From: Anaerolineae bacterium
GTDB lineage: Bacteria > Chloroflexota > Anaerolineae > JAFGEY01
Direction of reading: 5' to 3'
Assembly (NCBI GenBank): GCA_016931365.1
Contig: JAFGEY010000545.1
Coordinates: 1 to 10,342 of the forward strand
Length of the DNA stretch: 10,342 nt
Position numbers and translations under genes: made by a program. The notes under the pieces were generated by a model. It saw only the letters and a list, made by a program, of their open reading frames with translations, had not been told where the DNA came from and ran no database searches. Every line of letters begins with the position of its first letter. Positions within the stretch are counted from its first letter, which is position 1. Below, one piece after another: positions 6,857 through 10,342 of this stretch.

Positions 6857-7669
6857 ATGTCCATTCCAATCTTCCAGGTTGATGCCTTTACCGACAGGCC
6901 CTTTTCCGGCAATCCGGCGGCCGTTTGTCTGCTCGACGCGCCGCCAGACGCAGCGTGGATGCAAGCCGTCGCCGCCGAGATGAACCTGTCGGAAACGGCC
7001 TTTCTGCTCCCCCAGGACGATGGATTCAACCTGCGCTGGTTCACCCCTGCCGTCGAGGTCAGTCTGTGCGGGCACGCCACGCTCGCCAGCGCCCATACGC
7101 TCTTTGAAACCGGCGCGCTCAAACCCGATCAACAGGCCCATTTTCACACCCGCAGCGGGCTGCTCACCGCCCGGCGCGTCGACGACCAGATCGAACTCGA
7201 CTTTCCGGCCAGGCTGGACAGCCCCGCCGATCCACCAGACGGGCTGCTCGACGCGTTGGGGCTGTCAGCAGTTCGATACGTTGGACAAAGCCGCTCTAGT
7301 TACTTGATCGAGGTCGATTCGGCTCAGATCGTGCGCGGCCTTGCCCCCGATTTTTCCCGGCTCAAAACGGTGTCCGCGCGCGGAATCATGATCACAGCTT
7401 CCGCCGACGCTGCCCCGTATGACTTTGTGTCCCGCTTTTTCGCCCCGGCCGTGGGCGTCAACGAGGACCCGGTCACCGGGTCGGCGCACTGCTGCCTGGG
7501 GCCGTTCTGGCAGCGCAAGCTGGGCAAAAACCTGTTGCTCGGGTATCAGGCCTCGGCGCGCGGCGGCACAATCTATGTCCAAGTCGATGGCGATCGCGTG
7601 CGGCTGCGCGGCCGCGCCGTCACCGTGCTGCGCGGCGAATTGATCGCGTCCTATGGGGATTTGAGGTGA
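6857..7669 (+). CDS. PhzF-family isomerase/epimerase
   Basis: This is a cytosolic protein of the PhzF / diaminopimelate-epimerase fold. In phenazine makers PhzF isomerises trans-2,3-dihydro-3-hydroxyanthranilate; most family members, including those in genomes without other phz genes, have no known substrate. The 270-residue length is normal. Motifs include GNPAAV (18-23), the acidic catalytic residue Glu46 in NLSETAF (43-49), LCGHAT (70-75) and NEDPVTGSAHC (202-212), in which Asp204 is conserved. AAGGAG lies 5 nt before the ATG. No other phenazine gene is in the window, so phenazine synthesis is not supported. The stop overlaps the start of the MFS exporter gene (GTGA), which ties the two together and suggests that the product or substrate is exported. 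Confidence 0.93.
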   Translation: MSIPIFQVDAFTDRPFSGNPAAVCLLDAPPDAAWMQAVAAEMNLSETAFLLPQDDGFNLRWFTPAVEVSLCGHATLASAHTLFETGALKPDQQAHFHTRSGLLTARRVDDQIELDFPARLDSPADPPDGLLDALGLSAVRYVGQSRSSYLIEVDSAQIVRGLAPDFSRLKTVSARGIMITASADAAPYDFVSRFFAPAVGVNEDPVTGSAHCCLGPFWQRKLGKNLLLGYQASARGGTIYVQVDGDRVRLRGRAVTVLRGELIASYGDLR

Positions 7670-8922
7670 CAATCAGGCGACTTGGCATCTTCAAACACCC
7701 ACTGATCCTGCCCTTTTACCTGCCTGCACTGCTGATCGCCACCTCGGAGGCGGTCTTGTTCCCGGTGCTGCCGCTGTACGTTAAAGCGCTAGAGTCATCT
7801 TATGGGCTGATCGGCCTGATGCTGGCCGGGGAGGGACTGGGTTTGCTGCTGGGCGACATCCCTTCCGGGCTGCTGCTGCGCCACCTGGGACAAAAACACA
7901 CCATGCTGCTGGGCACCGGCTGTATGGCCGTTTCGGTGCTGGCGCTGGCGTGGTGCGAATCGACCATCGTCGCGCTGCTGTTGCGCCTGATCGCCGGACT
8001 GGGCGCGTCGCTGTACGGCGTGGCCCGTCACGCCTACATTGCCGAAGCAGCGGCCACAGCCAGCCGCGGCCGCTCGATCTCGCTGCTGGGCGGCCTCTTT
8101 CGCGCCGGCCGGCTGATCGGCCCCCTGTTGGGCGGCACGGTCGCCACCGCCTGGGGGCTGCGCGCGGCATTCGTGGCCTTTAGCCTGCTCCAGCTCGGGG
8201 CGCTTTTGCTGATCGTTCGCTTTGTCCCTGCCGCTCAAGGGCGTCGGCTCAGCGTATCGGTGCATGCGCCACGCCGACCGCTGTGGTATACGATCAAGGC
8301 CCGTTGGCGGGTGCTGACCGCCGCCGGGCTGGGGCAGGTTTTCGCACAGACGATCCGCGCCGGGCGGCCGGTGATCATACCCCTCTACGCCGCCGACGTA
8401 CTCGGCATGGACGTGCAGGCCATCGGCTTGTTGGAAAGCATCGCCTCGACGGTCGATATGGCGATCTTTTACCCAGCCGGCTGGATTATGGATCGCTGGG
8501 GCCGCAAGTGGGCAGTCGTGCCTTGTTTCGCCATTCAGGCGATCGGCATGGCGCTGGTGCCTTTGACCGGCACACCGATTGGCTTGCTGTTGGCGATGAC
8601 GATCATCAGCCTGGGCAACGGCCTCGGCTCTGGCATCATGCTGACCATCGGCGCCGACCTGGCACCGTCAGAGAGCAGGGGCGAGTTCTTGGGCCTGTGG
8701 CGGTTCATCGGCGACGGTGGCTCCAGCGGCGGGCCACTTATTGTCGGCTGGGTGGCCGACCTGGTCGCGCTACCCACCGCAGCCTGGGCGATGGCAGCAG
8801 CGGGGTTGATTTCAGCCGCCATCTTTGCACTATTTGTGCCGGAAACTCTGGTCAAAACACCGCATCAAGCTCTGGTTCAAACCAGCCCCATATGCAAAGC
8901 AGAAGAATTGACGGCAGACTGA
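7666..8922 (+). CDS. Major facilitator superfamily transporter, probable small-molecule exporter
   Basis: This is a 418-residue inner-membrane carrier with about twelve hydrophobic helices in two halves joined by a basic central loop (near residues 185-210). The first half carries a motif-A-like loop, GDIPSGLLLRHLGQK (63-77), and the second half an equivalent, AGWIMDRWGRK. A segment GLFRAGRLIGPLLGG near 142-156 resembles motif C of antiporter-type drug exporters. These features suggest proton-coupled efflux of a small molecule, but the substrate is unknown. Translation starts at GTG 7666, which overlaps the phzF stop by 4 bp and has GGGGA 6 nt upstream, so it is probably coupled to phzF. The rpiB gene follows after 12 bp. 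Confidence 0.9.
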   Translation: MTIRRLGIFKHPLILPFYLPALLIATSEAVLFPVLPLYVKALESSYGLIGLMLAGEGLGLLLGDIPSGLLLRHLGQKHTMLLGTGCMAVSVLALAWCESTIVALLLRLIAGLGASLYGVARHAYIAEAAATASRGRSISLLGGLFRAGRLIGPLLGGTVATAWGLRAAFVAFSLLQLGALLLIVRFVPAAQGRRLSVSVHAPRRPLWYTIKARWRVLTAAGLGQVFAQTIRAGRPVIIPLYAADVLGMDVQAIGLLESIASTVDMAIFYPAGWIMDRWGRKWAVVPCFAIQAIGMALVPLTGTPIGLLLAMTIISLGNGLGSGIMLTIGADLAPSESRGEFLGLWRFIGDGGSSGGPLIVGWVADLVALPTAAWAMAAAGLISAAIFALFVPETLVKTPHQALVQTSPICKAEELTAD

Positions 8923-8934
8923 CAAGGAGCATAG

Positions 8935-9384
8935 ATGAACGACCAACCAACTATCGCCATCGGCTCGGACCACGCCGGGTTTCAATATAAAGAGGCAATC
9001 AAGGCCCATCTGCTCGAACAGGGTTACGCGGTGCAGGACTTGGGCACCCATTCGCCCGAATCGGTCGATTACCCGCTCTACATCCGCCCCGTCGCCGAGG
9101 CGGTGGCGCATGGCGACTACGGCCTGGGTATCGTGCTTGGTGGCAGCGGCAACGGCGAGGCGATCGTCGCCAACAAGGTCAAAGGCATTCGCTGCGCGTT
9201 GTGCTGGGACGAATACACCGCGCGGATGTCGCGCGAACACAACAATGCCAACGTGCTCTCGATCGGCGAACGCACGATCCCGCTCGAAATGGCGTTCAAG
9301 GTCGTCGATACCTGGCTCCAGGCCGAATTCCAGGGCGGCCGGCACGCCCGGCGTGTGGCCCAGATCGACGCGATGCTCTCGTAG
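8935..9384 (+). CDS. rpiB: Ribose-5-phosphate isomerase B (Glu-base type)
   Basis: The enzyme interconverts ribose 5-phosphate and ribulose 5-phosphate in the non-oxidative pentose phosphate pathway. The 149-residue protein shows SDHAG (11-15), GGSGNGE (69-75), ANKV (79-82) and REHNN (100-104, His102). The Escherichia coli enzyme uses a Cys in CGTGIG at the loop; here the loop reads GGSGNGE, with Ser71 and Glu75, as in the Mycobacterium tuberculosis enzyme, where the Glu is the catalytic base. The His102 position also matches that type. Allose- or galactose-phosphate isomerase activity (RpiB/LacAB family) cannot be excluded. AAGGAG lies 5 nt before the ATG, and the gene begins 12 bp after the MFS exporter gene, so it is the last gene of the rightward unit. 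With pfp at the head of the unit, both ends of it act on sugar phosphates. Confidence 0.93.
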   Translation: MNDQPTIAIGSDHAGFQYKEAIKAHLLEQGYAVQDLGTHSPESVDYPLYIRPVAEAVAHGDYGLGIVLGGSGNGEAIVANKVKGIRCALCWDEYTARMSREHNNANVLSIGERTIPLEMAFKVVDTWLQAEFQGGRHARRVAQIDAMLS

Positions 9385-9428
9385 GGGCGCCACAATATGC
9401 AATGAGAAGCATTCATACGACGGACAGT

Positions 9429-10217
9429 TCAGTTGAGTGCTTTTTGCAGCTTGAGCAGTTCCGCTGCCGCCGTCGCACGCTGCTCCGAGTTGCGCGTGAT
9501 CACGGACAGATAAATGAGAATCTGTGCCACCTGCCAGGTGCGCAACAGATCGTCGCTGGCCGGCGTATCGGCGGTATACCCGTCCCACAACGCATCCCGG
9601 TCAGCCGACGCGGGCCAACGGCGCAAATCCAGAACCGGGTGGCTGATGTAGGCATCGCCAAAGTCAATCAGGCCGACAAACTGCCCGGTCTGCGGGTCTA
9701 CAAAGACGTGCTCTGGGCCAGGGTTGCTGTGCAAGGCGACACACTCGTCGACATCGGGCAGCGCCCACATAGCGCGCCGGGCGATGTCAACCGGCGGGAT
9801 GTCCAGTGGCCAGGGCTGCGGCGATTGTGCGATGGCGGCCAGCGCGTCATCGAACAGATTGCCAAAGCGCCAGGTCACGTCTACCGGGGCATGATCGCCG
9901 GGGAATAAGCGGCTTTGCACAAAGGGCGGTTGGGGCAAGCCGTGGATGCGGCGCAAGGTGTGGCCCAGTTCAAACAACGTCTGGCGGCGTGCCTCGCCGG
10001 TCGGATTCACTGCTTTGAACGCCGCACCAGGCATGCGCGTCATCAGCGTATACTCGATGCCATCCTCTTGCCCATACCCCACCACACGCGGTACCGAAAC
10101 ATCTTGCACTCCCTCAAGCTGCTGCAAAAAGAACACCTCGCGCTTTTGGCTGGTACGCGGGCGCAGGCGATTGGGCCGCTGCGTCTTGAAAATCAAGTTT
10201 TCATCAATGGCATACAT
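9429..10217 (-). CDS. Aminoglycoside-phosphotransferase-fold protein with altered catalytic motif
   Basis: This 262-residue protein has the APH / choline-kinase fold used by antibiotic and small-molecule kinases. The N-lobe shows LIFKTQRP, where the Lys (residue 11) fits the nucleotide-binding Lys, and a Glu-containing helix follows (KREVFFLQQL). The C-lobe has IDFGDA (184-189), the Mg-binding DFG equivalent with Asp185, and the structural run HPVLDLRRW. The catalytic loop reads HSNPGPEH (163-170), where the usual form is HGDxxxxN. The Asp is replaced by Asn165 (AAC, 9723-9725) and the Asn by His170. I believe the His is shared by a subgroup of the family, but loss of the Asp is odd and suggests weak or no kinase activity. 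The start at 10217 was chosen because GGAGGTGA lies 7 nt upstream; a TTG-started extension to 10292 would overlap the likely promoter. It converges on rpiB with a 44-bp gap holding no clear terminator. Confidence 0.85.
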   Translation of the reverse strand: MYAIDENLIFKTQRPNRLRPRTSQKREVFFLQQLEGVQDVSVPRVVGYGQEDGIEYTLMTRMPGAAFKAVNPTGEARRQTLFELGHTLRRIHGLPQPPFVQSRLFPGDHAPVDVTWRFGNLFDDALAAIAQSPQPWPLDIPPVDIARRAMWALPDVDECVALHSNPGPEHVFVDPQTGQFVGLIDFGDAYISHPVLDLRRWPASADRDALWDGYTADTPASDDLLRTWQVAQILIYLSVITRNSEQRATAAAELLKLQKALN

Positions 10218-10224
10218 GCGCGCT

Positions 10225-10232
10225 TCACCTCC
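10225..10232 (-). promoter_or_regulatory. Strong ribosome-binding site that sets the APH-like start
   Basis: GGAGGTGA on the minus strand lies 7 nt before the ATG at 10217. It could pair along its full length with the 16S rRNA tail. The longer frame up to 10292 has no such site. Confidence 0.75.
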
Positions 10233-10263
10233 GCTCTCGTCTATGCCGGTCACGGCTGTTTTT

Positions 10264-10292
10264 GATATACTAAACCAGACCCACCCTGGCAA
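10264..10292 (-). promoter_or_regulatory. Possible promoter of the APH-like gene
   Basis: On the minus strand, TTGCCA (10292-10287, five of six consensus bases) and TATATC (10269-10264, four of six) are 17 bp apart. The predicted start is near 10257, about 40 nt before the ATG. The only visible start for a longer protein, TTG at 10292, is the first triplet of this -35 box. Confidence 0.45.
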
Positions 10293-10342
10293 AAAGTGAT
10301 CATTGAAAACGAGCCCACCTGTAAAACCTCTGCTATCATGAA

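Noticed and set aside
6857..7669. Phenazine biosynthesis cluster
   Set aside because: Only the PhzF family member is present; no other phz gene is in the window, and this family is widespread without phenazine production.
9385..9428. Terminator between the convergent rpiB and APH-like genes
   Set aside because: Only a 4-bp AATG/CATT stem is present, with no T-run on either strand.
8830..9588. Minus-strand open frame across the MFS end, rpiB and the APH-like end (252 codons)
   Set aside because: It overlaps three real coding ends on the other strand or in another frame and lacks any family motif.
9201..9908. Plus-strand open frame across rpiB and the APH-like gene (235 codons)
   Set aside because: It runs out of frame in rpiB and antisense to the APH-like gene; no motif or ribosome-binding site supports it.
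10331..10342. Rightward extended -10 (TGCTATCAT) or gene start (ATG at 10338) at the right edge
   Set aside because: There is no matching -35 at a proper distance, no ribosome-binding site, and the window ends two bases after the ATG.

Overview
The window reads as a chromosomal segment of a free-living, fairly GC-rich bacterium. The gene set fits a member of the Chloroflexota: a PPi-type phosphofructokinase, a ribose-5-phosphate isomerase B of the Glu-base type, an HTH_34 regulator paired with a small membrane protein, and a rifampin-phosphotransferase-like dikinase. That assignment is inference from gene style only. No rRNA, tRNA, CRISPR array, transposase or phage gene is visible. Two divergent transcription units meet at about 4189-4480, and a third leftward gene sits at the right edge.

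Left half, all on the minus strand and read from about 4235 down to the left edge: a small polytopic membrane protein (4188-3622), a one-domain winged-helix regulator (3618-3325), a three-domain phosphotransferase of the PEP synthase / rifampin phosphotransferase superfamily (3272-888), and an ABC-2-type exporter ATPase (848 to beyond the left edge). The first pair is 3 bp apart, and the later gaps are 52 bp and 39 bp, with no visible terminator. A near-consensus sigma-70 promoter (TTGACT, 17 bp, TATACT) lies ahead of the first gene. A perfect 9-1-9 inverted repeat covers the predicted start site, as expected of an operator. I infer an autoregulated drug- or stress-response operon: a membrane partner, a repressor, a possible inactivating kinase and an efflux pump. 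This is the strongest candidate for an undescribed system in the window.

Right half, plus strand, 4481-9384: PPi-dependent phosphofructokinase; a 68-bp gap with a 12-bp stem-loop; a membrane undecaprenyl-phosphate sugar-1-phosphate transferase (MraY/WecA/TagO family); a PhzF-family isomerase; an MFS exporter that overlaps phzF by 4 bp; and ribose-5-phosphate isomerase B. A good promoter (TTGACA, 16 bp, TACAAT) lies ahead of the first gene. The unit mixes sugar-phosphate metabolism (PFK, RpiB), cell-envelope glycan initiation (TagO-like) and a possible small-molecule branch (PhzF plus MFS).

Right edge, minus strand, 10217-9429: an aminoglycoside-phosphotransferase-fold protein. The Asp of its catalytic HxD motif reads as Asn, so it may be a pseudokinase. 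It converges on rpiB with only 44 bp between them.

Start codons were revised for four genes where a strong ribosome-binding site lies ahead of an internal ATG: 3272 (minus), 4481 (plus), 5725 (plus) and 10217 (minus).
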